Shown in pieces: positions 17,601 through 26,057 of a stretch of DNA of 64,000 nucleotides (position 1 is its first letter; each line of letters begins with the position of its first letter). The notes under the pieces are model-generated. The model saw only the letters and a program-made list of their open reading frames with translations, searched no databases and was not told the DNA's origin. The position numbers and the translations under genes were made by a program. Source of the DNA: Clostridiales bacterium. GTDB taxonomy: Bacteria; Bacillota; Clostridia; Oscillospirales; Oscillospiraceae. Location of the stretch: NCBI GenBank assembly GCA_029265405.1, contig JAJUJI010000001.1:1-64000 (forward strand), in the 5' to 3' direction.

Positions 17601-18143
17601 GACGGCGGCGTAGGTTTCAAGGACGATTTCAAGCAGCGCGCCGTCGTCCCGCCCCGCTCCCATCGCGTCAACCAGGGCGGCAAAGCCTTCCGTCATCTCC
17701 GCATACCGCTTATCTACAAGCTCCCGAAGGACTTCGCCTTTAATTACCGCCTCCTCCGCCTCCTCAAGCTGGCGGAAGTCCGGGCGTATGCCGCAAAGAT
17801 GCGCGTTCTCACGCAAAACGGCGGAGCAGAAGCCGTGAATAGTGCTTATTTGAGCCCTGTAGACCAGAGAAAGCTGTCTTCGGAGCGCCCGGCTGGCTGG
17901 CTGGGCGGCCAGCCTTTCATAAAGCGCCTCAAGTATCCTTCCTCTAAGCTCCGCCGCTGCCGCCCGGGTATAGGTAATGACAAGGAAGGAATCTATATCG
18001 ATGCCTTCCGTCGCTACCCTGTCGAGCAGCCTCTCCACAAGGACGCGGGTCTTCCCGGAGCCGGCGCCGGCCGATATGAGCAGCGGCCCGCCCCTATGCC
18101 TCACGGCCGCCTGCTGCGCGCCGGTCATTTTCATCTCAGGCAT
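14670..18143 (-). CDS. addA: ATP-dependent helicase/nuclease subunit A
   Basis: A 1157-residue UvrD-like helicase fused to a RecB-type nuclease, the AddA subunit of the Gram-positive double-strand-break resection complex. Walker A AGAGSGKT is at 25-32; RAAAAELRGR, DEYQDANRVQ, GDVKQSIYRFR and the late VLYVAMTRAKMRLY cover the helicase motifs. The C-terminal nuclease carries VVDCC and VIDFKTDRV (about 1094-1110). Full length for the family. It pairs with addB directly upstream (61-base gap). Confidence 0.96.
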   Translation of the reverse strand: MPEMKMTGAQQAAVRHRGGPLLISAGAGSGKTRVLVERLLDRVATEGIDIDSFLVITYTRAAAAELRGRILEALYERLAAQPASRALRRQLSLVYRAQISTIHGFCSAVLRENAHLCGIRPDFRQLEEAEEAVIKGEVLRELVDKRYAEMTEGFAALVDAMGAGRDDGALLEIVLETYAAVQSHPYPEKWLKEQIEAPLPSGDASGTVWGGLLLKRAKSRAEYWLRKMKAAAAEMEGLPDVKKAYGASFMSTAASLEGFIRALDAGWDEACDYGEIEFPALGKLKGYKEDGRVNAIKAVRELCKKRMKRITGGFDALSAEHMEDAAKIRPCTDELFRLVLDFTSAYSAEKRRRGVLDFGDLEHLALSLLVDPDTGLPTEQAAEISERYAEILVDEYQDANRVQDKIFEAVSRCGRNITMVGDVKQSIYRFRLADPGIFLEKYASYSDEPEEGAGRRITLNVNFRSDARLLEAVNGLFGSIMTRELGELDYGENERLLPRPGASHTEDAFQLWLVETGEEERLEAEADAIAAEIESLLGSGLKVTEGGAERPLEAGDIAILLRSVKDRDSVYAAALKKRGIASAAQKSSASLLERREIVWALSLLETIDNPLQDIPLIAALRSPVWGFTPDELADIRCEDKNAFFYEALKKAAVKNKKCAAFLAELEGYRLLASDMPADKLIGYVFDKTRLPLIAEAREAGSSEYLGLLMDYARTYEKAGYRGLFGFINQVREALRQDAAPLKAGAAGRKGVIITSAHSSKGLEYPVVFLADLSKSFNLKDSKKPLLIHPRLGAGPKLADRARGIEYPTLARLAAAAKIDNETLSEEMRVLYVAMTRAKMRLYAVCSAKEPEKTLEALRLSASAPLEPQALEDCRSMAEWLLLAALSKEGEKLWSIRVIKEAALAEPAVPSSAGVCAAERAPRELAEAIRAGLRWRYPRLADTLIPSKLTATELKGGHAAAEAAENAEKLPPRSFSASLRRPSFVSAAGGLNPAERGVALHLVMQHIDYRRCGGITEIKAEIGRLLEKRLLTPEQAAAAEPERIAAFFSSAAGRRVSAADRVLREFKFSVLVPASRYYEGGCGDILLQGVVDCCIEEGGALTVIDFKTDRVTAETQWDRARSYAPQLEAYAEALTKITGLPVAERLIYFFATGETIAV

Positions 18144-18204
18144 GCTTCATACCTCCCCGTCTGGGAGCGGCTTTCCGTGCGCAATATGCCGCCGAATCGA
18201 AAAG

Positions 18205-21200
18205 TTACGCATCGGCCTTGCCTCCGTCATTCATTATGCCGCTCCAAAAGTCCTCGTCCTTTATGGCGCGCTGCCGTCTTGCCTCGTCCTTATCCGGGTC
18301 AAAGGCGCAGGCTGCGGTATAGGGGCAGTACAGGCAGGGGCCGCGGTCCTTGCCCTTTTCCAGAGGGTTTGCCTCTATGGAGCCGTTTTTGAGCGCATCC
18401 CCCATATCCTCAAGCAGCTTTTTAATATAACCGCCCAGCCTTCCCAGGCGCTCGGCGTCCGCAAGGCTGCCGGCCGGTACCCCGTCCTTGAATTTTACAG
18501 GGATAAACCTCGTATCCTTCCCATGCTCCATGGCCTCTATGACCGCCTCGTCCGAGAGCAGCAGCCCGCTCCGGCGCAGCGCTTCGGCGCGCTTTTTAGC
18601 TATTTCCTCGGCAGTCGAGCTGCGGGGAAGGGGCAGCAGGACGTCCCTGGCCGGGGTGTACAGCACTCCGGCGGGCGCGGTTTCATATCCATAGCGGTTC
18701 TTCCCCTGCTCGGCCAATACAAAAAGATAAATAAGCATCTGTATGCCTATCCCGTACCGGACGTCCGAAAGGCTGAAAGCCTTCCTGCCCGTCTTATAGT
18801 CTGCAACCCTGAGATAGAGCTTGCCGTCGCTCGGATTCAGCCAGCCGTCTACCCTGTCAACCGCGCCGCTGAGCCTTATGTCGCCGAACTCCGCCGGCGG
18901 AAGATCCCCGTCGTCGGCAAAGCGAAGCTCGAAATCAAGGGGCTCAAAATCCGATGAGGAGAGCTCCGAAGCCACGTCCAAAACGACGGCGTCGACAGCG
19001 GCCCTAAGGCGGTTGAACAGATACATGAAGCGGGGGTCTCCATGCTCCCTGCCGGTGAAAACTGTTTCGGCATATTTTGAGGCGTATTTGCCGGCCAGCC
19101 GGCGTACCCGGCTCTCGCTCAGCGCCCTAAAGCCGCCGCAAGCCTTTGCCTCCGCCGCCACGTTCTCCAGGACATAATGGACGAAGGTGCCCAGCTCAGG
19201 GGCCTCGAAGCCGGCCTTCCTGCGTTCCCCGGCGCGCAGGCCGTACTGCATGAAGTACATGAACCGGCAGGAATTGAAGGTTTCGGCGCGGCTTGCAGTA
19301 AGATTGAAGCGGCCGCCGTAAAGCCGGCGCACAGTTTCGGGGCTGAGGCGGCCTCTTTCCGCACGCGCAAGACCTCTGACTCTCTCAAGCTCGGCTCCGT
19401 CCACGCATTCAGCGGCGGCCAGGGCGGCGGCGCCGGCGCCGGAAAGGGCGAGGCCGAAGCAGGGATTGTAAGCCGCCGCCAGATGCATTCCGTTCAGTTC
19501 GCTTTCGTTTACCCGCCTGACGCCGAGGAGAGCCATGGCCCTGCTTATCAGCAGAGAAGGACGGCGGTTTTCACCGCCCGTATAGGCAATTATCAGCTTC
19601 CTGTCGGCCGAGCCGGCGCACTGATACAGGCCGTGCAGCTCGCGGCAAATATCTTCGTCCCTGTCCGGCCCGAGTTTAATGCCCAAATCATAAAGGCTGC
19701 GCCTCTCGTCGGGCGAGAACAGGCCGCCGCGGCTCTTGAACGAGGGGAGCGACGAATCGTCCGCCCCCAGGACGATGACGCAGGCGGCGCGGCTGCCTCT
19801 CAGTCTTTGCAGGCTTCCCACCGTCACGCAATCAAGCATGGCTGGGATGGAGCCGATATCCTTGGAAGCCAGGAGCAGCTCAAGCAGGCGTATAAACTCC
19901 TCGGCCTTCATTTCCAGGCCGCCCAAGGCCTCGTTGAACTGCTCCATGCAGTCAACGAGTATATCCCATAGGCGCGACTGCTCCTCAGCCTCGGCCGTCA
20001 TGCCGGCCTCCGCAAGCTTTACTGCCTTTTCCGCAAGCTTCTCGGAGAGAGAAGTAGAATCCATAAAGCGCCAAAGAGCCCATATAAAGTCCCCCGCCGT
20101 GACGCACGCTCCGATCCCGTCCGAAAGCTCCTTCAGCGGCCCTGACACCTGCCTGCGGAGCCTGTCTATCATCTCCAGCTTTTTATAGTCCTCGTCCGTT
20201 TTTTCGGCGGAATAGCCCCTTGGATTCATGTCCCAGGGCTCCCGTCTGGTCCATAAGGCCTCTCCCCTGATGTCCCAGGTCAATACATAGTTCTCAAGCA
20301 GATCCCTGTCGTCGGGAGCCACGCCGGCCAGTCCGGTTTTCAAATACCGGAAAACGTTTCGATAAAGCCAGCCGCCCGTCACTGTCTCAAGCGCCTCAAG
20401 CACAAAAGCTATCAGGCTCTTCTGGGCAAGCCCGCTCTTTTCGCCCGAAAAAATGGGAATTCCGTAGTCTCTGAATACGCCGTCGAGCGAGGCGGCGTAG
20501 GCCTCGTAATCGGAGGCCGCGACGATAAAATCGCAAAAGCGCAGGCTTTCATCGGCGCGCATCAGCTCGAGTATCCTTGACGCCGCAAGGCGGCACTCCC
20601 TCAAGGGCGAGTTCATCGCATACAATTCAACGCAGGAGGCGCCCGCCTCCACCGGTGCCGCGGTGTAATCAAAAAGCCCGTCGGCCAGGCGGGCAAGGGC
20701 AGGCTCGACATTGGCCTTTTCCCCGGAAAGGCTGATTGTCTCAACAGGAATGCCTCTGCGCGCGGCAAGCCTGGTCAGGCGATGCAAAGTCGTCTCCGTA
20801 AGCCTGAAGTGCTCGGCTCCCCCGGGCTTCCATGTAAGAGCGACAGTGACGTCGGTTCCCCGCCGCAGCATTTGGTCTATGACCTCATACTCCAGAGCGG
20901 TAAAATCCGTAAAGCCGTCTATGTAAAAACCTCCGTAGCCGACATCGCTCCCGCCTATGCCTTCGGCCAAGCGCTCAAGCCTGTCGCGGCTGTCGCCGAG
21001 GCGCCCGGCCAGCTCGGCCTTATAGGCCTCGTATATCAGAGCCATGTCATGCAGCTTGTCCGCCGTCGTGCCCCGTGCCCTTTCGGAGGCCTCCAGCAGC
21101 AGCTCCGGGCTTATCATGGCGCCGCCGAGCTCTTCGGCGGCCTCCAGCAGCAGAGAAAGAAATTCGGCGCGCCTGTTCCTTGAGCCGTAATAGCGCAGCT

Positions 21201-21504
21201 TCGGCGCCGCCGCGTCTAAGGCCAAATTCATAATAAGCAGCTTGGCGCCCTTGTCGGGCAAATAATCGGCAAGGCCTCCGACCTGCGCGGCAACCCGGTT
21301 GTACAGGCGAGTAAAGCTGAGGACCTCGGCATGCAGGCTCAGGGCAGGCCCGCAGACCGCAGCCAGCCTCCGCTCGGCTATATGCGACTGCTGCTCCGGG
21401 ACAAGCAGCACCATGCCCGAGTCCTTGCCCAGCCTGGACCTTATCTCGCCCAGCAGGAAGCTCGTCTTGCCGCTCCCGGCCCCGCCCAGTACAAACCTCA
21501 GCAA
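18205..21504 (-). CDS. addB: ATP-dependent helicase/deoxyribonuclease subunit B
   Basis: A 1099-residue AddB. An N-terminal P-loop LGGAGSGKTS (about 5-14) is followed by an inactivated helicase-like region and a C-terminal nuclease with DYKTGRKAF near 935. The iron-sulphur cluster cysteines are present: one in FNSCRFMYF (about 795) and three in CLYCPYTAACAF near the C-terminus. TTG at 21504 is the likely start: GGAGGTG is 6 bases upstream, while the TTG 15 bases earlier lies inside that site. First gene of the operon running to the Smr gene; upstream lies a 93-base AT-rich gap without a clear promoter. Confidence 0.95.
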   Translation of the reverse strand: MLRFVLGGAGSGKTSFLLGEIRSRLGKDSGMVLLVPEQQSHIAERRLAAVCGPALSLHAEVLSFTRLYNRVAAQVGGLADYLPDKGAKLLIMNLALDAAAPKLRYYGSRNRRAEFLSLLLEAAEELGGAMISPELLLEASERARGTTADKLHDMALIYEAYKAELAGRLGDSRDRLERLAEGIGGSDVGYGGFYIDGFTDFTALEYEVIDQMLRRGTDVTVALTWKPGGAEHFRLTETTLHRLTRLAARRGIPVETISLSGEKANVEPALARLADGLFDYTAAPVEAGASCVELYAMNSPLRECRLAASRILELMRADESLRFCDFIVAASDYEAYAASLDGVFRDYGIPIFSGEKSGLAQKSLIAFVLEALETVTGGWLYRNVFRYLKTGLAGVAPDDRDLLENYVLTWDIRGEALWTRREPWDMNPRGYSAEKTDEDYKKLEMIDRLRRQVSGPLKELSDGIGACVTAGDFIWALWRFMDSTSLSEKLAEKAVKLAEAGMTAEAEEQSRLWDILVDCMEQFNEALGGLEMKAEEFIRLLELLLASKDIGSIPAMLDCVTVGSLQRLRGSRAACVIVLGADDSSLPSFKSRGGLFSPDERRSLYDLGIKLGPDRDEDICRELHGLYQCAGSADRKLIIAYTGGENRRPSLLISRAMALLGVRRVNESELNGMHLAAAYNPCFGLALSGAGAAALAAAECVDGAELERVRGLARAERGRLSPETVRRLYGGRFNLTASRAETFNSCRFMYFMQYGLRAGERRKAGFEAPELGTFVHYVLENVAAEAKACGGFRALSESRVRRLAGKYASKYAETVFTGREHGDPRFMYLFNRLRAAVDAVVLDVASELSSSDFEPLDFELRFADDGDLPPAEFGDIRLSGAVDRVDGWLNPSDGKLYLRVADYKTGRKAFSLSDVRYGIGIQMLIYLFVLAEQGKNRYGYETAPAGVLYTPARDVLLPLPRSSTAEEIAKKRAEALRRSGLLLSDEAVIEAMEHGKDTRFIPVKFKDGVPAGSLADAERLGRLGGYIKKLLEDMGDALKNGSIEANPLEKGKDRGPCLYCPYTAACAFDPDKDEARRQRAIKDEDFWSGIMNDGGKADA

Positions 21505-21597
21505 CGTCCGCACCTCCAAATCTGCGTCTAACTATTAGAAATACATCTTCGGTATTTTATTAATATATATTTCATTTATTGGTTCTGATAGATAAGC

Positions 21598-22488
21598 CTA
21601 GCCCAGGCTTTCCAGCGCGTACAGCCCCGCCCCGAGAACGCCAGCGTAATCGTCCGCTGGCGGAAAAATCAGCTCCAGGCCCTCCGAGGGCTGGGGCTTC
21701 ATCGCGCGCCGCCTTATTTCGGCTTCTATTTCCTTCCCCGGAAAGCCCTTCATCGCAGCCACGCCGCCCCCGAGTACGACGGCCTCCGGGTCCGTCAAAT
21801 TGACCGCGCCGGCAATAAGCGCGCCCGCCGCCTCTATGAAGTCCCTAAGCTCCGCGCTGCCCGCCATGGCAAAAAACAGCTCGCCTATTGGGACGCCGGG
21901 GTATTTCAGCTCGCGAAGCTTTTGCAGATAGCGCCCGGACACATAGTTCTCCGCGCAGCCTATATTTCCGCAGGTGCAGATTTCGGTTTTTCCAAGCAGG
22001 GGAACATGTCCGATCTCGTTGACGCCGTTTTTTCCTTTAAGAGGCCTGCCGTTGTAAAACAAGGCCCCTCCAAGACCCGTCCCTATATATACGCCCAGCA
22101 AAAGCCCCTCGGCCTTCAGAGAAAGGCGGGCTATGTCGCCCGTAAGGAGCATAACTGTATCGTTCTCCAAAAAAACCGGCAATCCCAGCTCGTCGGCCAG
22201 CATTTCGGCGTAATTCAGCCCGCTGAGGCAGGGTATGTTGGGTACGTTGAGTATCCTGCGGCAGCTCCTGTCCAGCGTGCCGGGTATCCCTACTCCGGCG
22301 GCCGAAATCTTCTTTCCGCGACCGGAAGCGTATTTGGCGAGAAACCTGCCGAGAGCGGCCGGCTCCTCGCCGCCGAAGGCCTCGCCGCGGGATACCTTCA
22401 AGACCTCGCTCAGCGCTCCGTCGCGCGAAATAAGGCCAAGCCTCACATGAGTCCCGCCCACGTCCACACCAAGGGCAAATTCATCCAT
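21598..22488 (-). CDS. ROK family sugar kinase
   Basis: A 296-residue ROK kinase without a DNA-binding domain. The ATP-binding GVDVGGTHVRLGL is at about 7-19, the catalytic region is near FLENDTVML, and the zinc-binding signature CTCGNIGCAENY is at about 176-187. It probably phosphorylates glucose, fructose or an amino/allo sugar at the 6-position; specificity cannot be read. The gene overlaps the end of the preceding membrane-protein gene by 8 bases and so is coupled to the moxR-DUF58 operon, an unusual setting for a ROK kinase. Confidence 0.85.
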   Translation of the reverse strand: MDEFALGVDVGGTHVRLGLISRDGALSEVLKVSRGEAFGGEEPAALGRFLAKYASGRGKKISAAGVGIPGTLDRSCRRILNVPNIPCLSGLNYAEMLADELGLPVFLENDTVMLLTGDIARLSLKAEGLLLGVYIGTGLGGALFYNGRPLKGKNGVNEIGHVPLLGKTEICTCGNIGCAENYVSGRYLQKLRELKYPGVPIGELFFAMAGSAELRDFIEAAGALIAGAVNLTDPEAVVLGGGVAAMKGFPGKEIEAEIRRRAMKPQPSEGLELIFPPADDYAGVLGAGLYALESLG

Positions 22489-23806
22489 GTCTATAGCGTC
22501 CTTTCAAATCGGCAAGCGCTTTCCTGGCGCTTTGCGCCGCAACGTCGGAAACCTCGCTTATTTCATCGTATCTGGCGGCGCTGTAGCAAGCCGCCAATTC
22601 GCGCAGGCTTTCTGTTTTAAGAGCCGCGCCAACCTCGCCGGGCGTTGCCGAAGGGCTCCAGCCGGCGACGCGGCCGCTCCTTAAAAGCATTTTATACGCG
22701 AAGCGCACCTTTTTCCGGTTGTCCGGCATATCCTCAAAGCGCTCCGGCCTGACGGCTATCTTTTTAAAAAAGTTCAGGGTGCTCCTGCTCTTTTTTTTGA
22801 TAAGTCCCTTGAGGTCGTCCGTGCGCTCGACGCTGTCCTCATACTCGAGCGTCCGGCTCTTTTTCTTCAGCAGGCCACTTAAAAAGCCCGAAAGGCGGCC
22901 GAAGCCGCCGCCCCTGCGGCCGGCTCTGGATATGCCGAATATCAGAAAGCCCGCGAAAGCAGCTCCAAGGATCAGCAAAAGCGTTATATATACGGCCGCA
23001 AAAATCGGATCGCCGGCTTCACCCTCGGGAAGCTTGAGCTGCGTCTGCTCCTGAGCGGGAGTGGGCGAGGGCGGAGCGGCTTCTCCGCTTCCGCTCAGGC
23101 CGGAGAGGAAGAGCAGAAAGGTGGCTATCTCTCTAATAAGCCAATGCGATATGCCGGCCAGCAGCCTGTGCAGGAAGCCTAAATTGCCTATTAAAACGGC
23201 GGCGATAATAAACACGCTCAGCAGCGCCATATTCTTTCCCCGTACGCCCGCAGGCAGGGCCATGAACTCTCCGCCTTTGACGTTGTGAACGCCGCCCGAC
23301 AGCCCAGCCGAATTCTGGCTGTAAAGCGTGAGCAAAAAAGCCGCCAGCGCGCACCAGCTGACGGGCGCGTAGGTCTCCGCGGCGTAGTCATGCAGGCTGA
23401 AATAGAGCAGCGCCGCTATGTAGGTTATCGTTGAGGCTGCGGCCAGGCGAGGCGGAAAAGGCTCCGTGCCGCGCAGCCCGGCCGTAAAAAGGCCGGCGCC
23501 CAATACTGCCGCCGCAATAATGTACGCTATATCAAAGGGCGTACGCCAGGGAAAAATATAATATATCAAAGCCCCCGAGGCAAGACAGGATACGGGAAGG
23601 AGCAGCCTTGCGGCGGCTTTGCTGCCGCCGGCCGCCGTCCCAAGGATGAAGCAAAGCAATATCGGCCATGAGCGGAGGCTGCGGCTGTACCAGGCCCAGC
23701 CTCTATAGCCGAACTGTTCAAGAAAAATCAATATTGCAAAGGCAAAAAATGCGCACAGGCTGAAATTGATAAGCCAAAGCGCCGCTTTTTCCGGCTTCAG
23801 CTTCAT
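22481..23806 (-). CDS. polytopic membrane protein with DUF4129-like C-terminus
   Basis: A 441-residue protein with about seven N-terminal membrane segments (first at 10-30), a Pro/Thr/Glu linker, an eighth segment (about 292-312) and a basic cytosolic tail. The last ~90 residues (RFAYKMLLRSGRVAGW, then TPGEVGAAL) resemble the DUF4129 tail found on TgpA-like transglutaminase proteins. No transglutaminase Cys-His-Asp core is visible. ATG start in a 4-base ATGA overlap with the DUF58 gene; an upstream extension of the frame to 23923 lies inside that gene. Probably part of a cell-envelope MoxR/DUF58 system. Confidence 0.65.
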   Translation of the reverse strand: MKLKPEKAALWLINFSLCAFFAFAILIFLEQFGYRGWAWYSRSLRSWPILLCFILGTAAGGSKAAARLLLPVSCLASGALIYYIFPWRTPFDIAYIIAAAVLGAGLFTAGLRGTEPFPPRLAAASTITYIAALLYFSLHDYAAETYAPVSWCALAAFLLTLYSQNSAGLSGGVHNVKGGEFMALPAGVRGKNMALLSVFIIAAVLIGNLGFLHRLLAGISHWLIREIATFLLFLSGLSGSGEAAPPSPTPAQEQTQLKLPEGEAGDPIFAAVYITLLLILGAAFAGFLIFGISRAGRRGGGFGRLSGFLSGLLKKKSRTLEYEDSVERTDDLKGLIKKKSRSTLNFFKKIAVRPERFEDMPDNRKKVRFAYKMLLRSGRVAGWSPSATPGEVGAALKTESLRELAACYSAARYDEISEVSDVAAQSARKALADLKGRYRHG

Positions 23807-24915
23807 GCATGCGCCGTCCTTTCCTCGGTTTGCCGCTCCGGCATCCGCTTTATCGGCATGTAGGTTACGCTGTTGTTCATGCGCCTGAGCTGAGCCGCCC
23901 TCAGCTCCAGCGTCTGACTCCAATAGGCCGACACGATGACGATGTCCATGCCCGAAAGGCCGGCCTCAATCTGCCGGTCAAGAAGGGTATGCATGCCTAC
24001 CCGCATCTTAATTACCAGCAGGGCTAGCGCCTCCAGGATTTTTTCAAGCTGAGCCTCGGAGCAGCGGGGCTCAATGCTTATTTCTTCATTCTCCGCCAGC
24101 TTTGAAGCTCCGTTTGTCATAAAGCCCACGTCTATTCCGTTTTCTATGCACCAGGCGGCAAGCGAGGCGCATAGGCTGACCCCGTTTTCAATAAATTCCG
24201 CCTGAGACGGCTCCATCCATGAAAACAGCTTGTCGTCTATCTGACAATTCAAAGCCAGAAGCGTGCGCGGCGAAACGGTATAGTCTCTCATTTTTACCTG
24301 AAGCCGCCCGGTCCTCGCGGTGGCAAACCAGTGCACGTCCTTTTGGGGATCCCCGCTGCGATACTCCCTTATGCCGGAAACGAGTATGGGATCAGGCAAA
24401 ATCCAGCGGCGGACCGATACTTCCCCCTGCCACTTAAGCGCGGAATCCGGCAGCTCGTCGGGACGCAAAATGGCCGGATATACATAAAGCCTGGCCATGC
24501 AGGAAACATCCCTCCTGTCATGGGCCAGTCCCATAAGGTCTCCCGCCACCAGGGAAACAAGGCCGCAATCGTAATACCCCCTATGCAGGCAGGTTATTTC
24601 ATGCCGACGCGTTATCTTCATATAGCTTCCAAGATAAAAAAGGCTTTTGTGGAACCTGTCCATAGCTATGCCCAGGTTTTCCTGCCGCTTGAAGCGAAGG
24701 TGCGCGGAGATGCGCGACTCGACCCTGACCCAGGGGACAGGCAGCAGCTTATTGTTGGTTATAGTCTCCACAAGCTCCACTTTTTCGCCCGCAAAAACCC
24801 TTTCGCTCCCGAAGCTGCGGGTATAGACGACGTTTTTCAGACCCCGCCTGCCGTAATAAGCGGCCTGCGCTAAAATCAGGGCGCTTACAATTATGATAAT
24901 CCAAACAGCAGTCAT
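23803..24915 (-). CDS. DUF58 domain-containing protein
   Basis: A 370-residue protein with an N-terminal membrane segment (about 3-20) and the DUF58 signature REYRSGDPQKDVHWFATARTG near residues 206-226, followed by a von Willebrand A-like segment. DUF58 proteins are regularly encoded beside MoxR ATPases and are thought to be their clients or scaffolds in metalloprotein or envelope complex assembly. Here it follows moxR by 3 bases and overlaps the next membrane-protein gene by 4. Confidence 0.88.
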   Translation of the reverse strand: MTAVWIIIIVSALILAQAAYYGRRGLKNVVYTRSFGSERVFAGEKVELVETITNNKLLPVPWVRVESRISAHLRFKRQENLGIAMDRFHKSLFYLGSYMKITRRHEITCLHRGYYDCGLVSLVAGDLMGLAHDRRDVSCMARLYVYPAILRPDELPDSALKWQGEVSVRRWILPDPILVSGIREYRSGDPQKDVHWFATARTGRLQVKMRDYTVSPRTLLALNCQIDDKLFSWMEPSQAEFIENGVSLCASLAAWCIENGIDVGFMTNGASKLAENEEISIEPRCSEAQLEKILEALALLVIKMRVGMHTLLDRQIEAGLSGMDIVIVSAYWSQTLELRAAQLRRMNNSVTYMPIKRMPERQTEERTAHA

Positions 24916-24918
24916 ACA

Positions 24919-25887
24919 TCAATCCGCAAGCTTTTCGGCAGACGGGTCCTCGGAGGGAACAGCCACGGACTTAAGCAGCTCCCTTATTACCTCCTCGGCT
25001 CTTCCCGCCGCGGAATAGCCGGAGCGGGTTATTATCCTGTGCGCGAAAACCGGCGCCGCAAGGCGCTTTACATCGTCCGGCAGCACATAGGTCCTGCCGG
25101 AAATCGCGGCTAGCGCCTGAGAAGCGCGCAGCATCCAAAGCATGCCGCGCGGACTTACCCCGAGCAGCACATCGGAAGGGGTGCGGGTCGCCTCGGTAAG
25201 CGAAACTATGTACCGGCGGACGGGCGCGCTCACGTGCACGGCGGCGAAGCTCTTTTGCGCCTCGAGCACTTCCTGGGCCGACGCCACCGGCGACAGGGTT
25301 TCAAGCGGGTTATCGCATATGAACCTGTCGATTATAGCAAGCTCCCCCTCCATGCCGGGATATCCCGGATGGAGCCTCATCAAAAATCTGTCAAGCTGCG
25401 CCTCCGGAAGCGGGAAGGTGCCTGCGGTTTCGACCGGGTTTTGAGTGGCTATAACAAAAAATGGGGCCGACAGCGGCATGGTGACTCCGTCCGCCGTTAT
25501 TTGCCGCTCCTCCATGCATTCAAGAAGAGCCGACTGCGTTCTTGGCGTGGCGCGGTTTATTTCGTCGGCCAAGAGTATGTTCGTAAAGGCCGGCCCTTTT
25601 CTAAATTCAAATGCAGACTCCTTCTGGTTGAACACATTTGAGCCCGTTATATCCGAGGGAAGCAGGTCCGGAGTAAATTGTATGCGCTTGAAATCGCAGC
25701 CTATGGAGCGCGCGAGCGCCTTGGCCGTAACGGTTTTGCCTGTACCCGGCACGTCGTCAAGCAGCACATGGCCGCCGCAAACAAGCGCTGCCAGCAGCAG
25801 GTCAAGATTGCTTTCTCCCCCCACTATAACCTTTTTTATATTTGCTTTGATTCTCTCGGCCATCGAGGCTATTTCGGCCAGCTCCAT
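24919..25887 (-). CDS. MoxR-family AAA+ ATPase
   Basis: A 322-residue MoxR ATPase. Walker A DDVPGTGKTVTAKAL is near 40-54, Walker B NILLADEINRATPRTQSALLE near 106, sensor 1 FFVIATQNPVE near 146 and the C-terminal lid GVSPRGMLWMLRASQA near 244. MoxR proteins act as chaperone-like ATPases with DUF58/vWA partners. First gene of a four-gene operon (moxR, DUF58, membrane protein, ROK kinase). The ribosome site (GGGG about 13 bases upstream) is weak. Confidence 0.93.
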   Translation of the reverse strand: MELAEIASMAERIKANIKKVIVGGESNLDLLLAALVCGGHVLLDDVPGTGKTVTAKALARSIGCDFKRIQFTPDLLPSDITGSNVFNQKESAFEFRKGPAFTNILLADEINRATPRTQSALLECMEERQITADGVTMPLSAPFFVIATQNPVETAGTFPLPEAQLDRFLMRLHPGYPGMEGELAIIDRFICDNPLETLSPVASAQEVLEAQKSFAAVHVSAPVRRYIVSLTEATRTPSDVLLGVSPRGMLWMLRASQALAAISGRTYVLPDDVKRLAAPVFAHRIITRSGYSAAGRAEEVIRELLKSVAVPSEDPSAEKLAD

Positions 25888-25963
25888 ATGAACGCATATC
25901 CCCTTTGCGCGTATTTTCAGGCACTGCCCGCGCCCTCAGGCGGCAAATGCAAGCCTTATGCTT

Positions 25964-25992
25964 ATATTAAATAATTGTAGCCTTTTGAACAA
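25964..25992 (-). promoter_or_regulatory. promoter of the moxR operon
   Basis: Minus strand TTGTTC (25992-25987), 17-bp spacer, TAATAT (25969-25964). About 75 bases separate it from the moxR start. It is just downstream of the rsmG terminator. Confidence 0.5.
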
Positions 25993-26025
25993 ATAAAATC
26001 AAGCATCGGCAGCAAAAATATACAA

Positions 26026-26050
26026 AAACGCTCCGGAATGCGGAGCGTTT
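26026..26050 (-). terminator. intrinsic terminator after rsmG
   Basis: A perfect 10-bp stem AAACGCTCCG / CGGAGCGTTT with a 5-base loop. On the minus strand it is followed by TTTTGTATATTTTT. It ends the parA-rsmG operon 8 bases after the rsmG stop. Confidence 0.85.
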
Positions 26051-26057
26051 CAATTGC

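Noticed and set aside
16632-18392. 586-codon open frame on the plus strand
   Set aside because: It lies antisense within addA and addB, whose motifs are clear; it has no domain pattern or ribosome site and arises from GC-rich codon bias.
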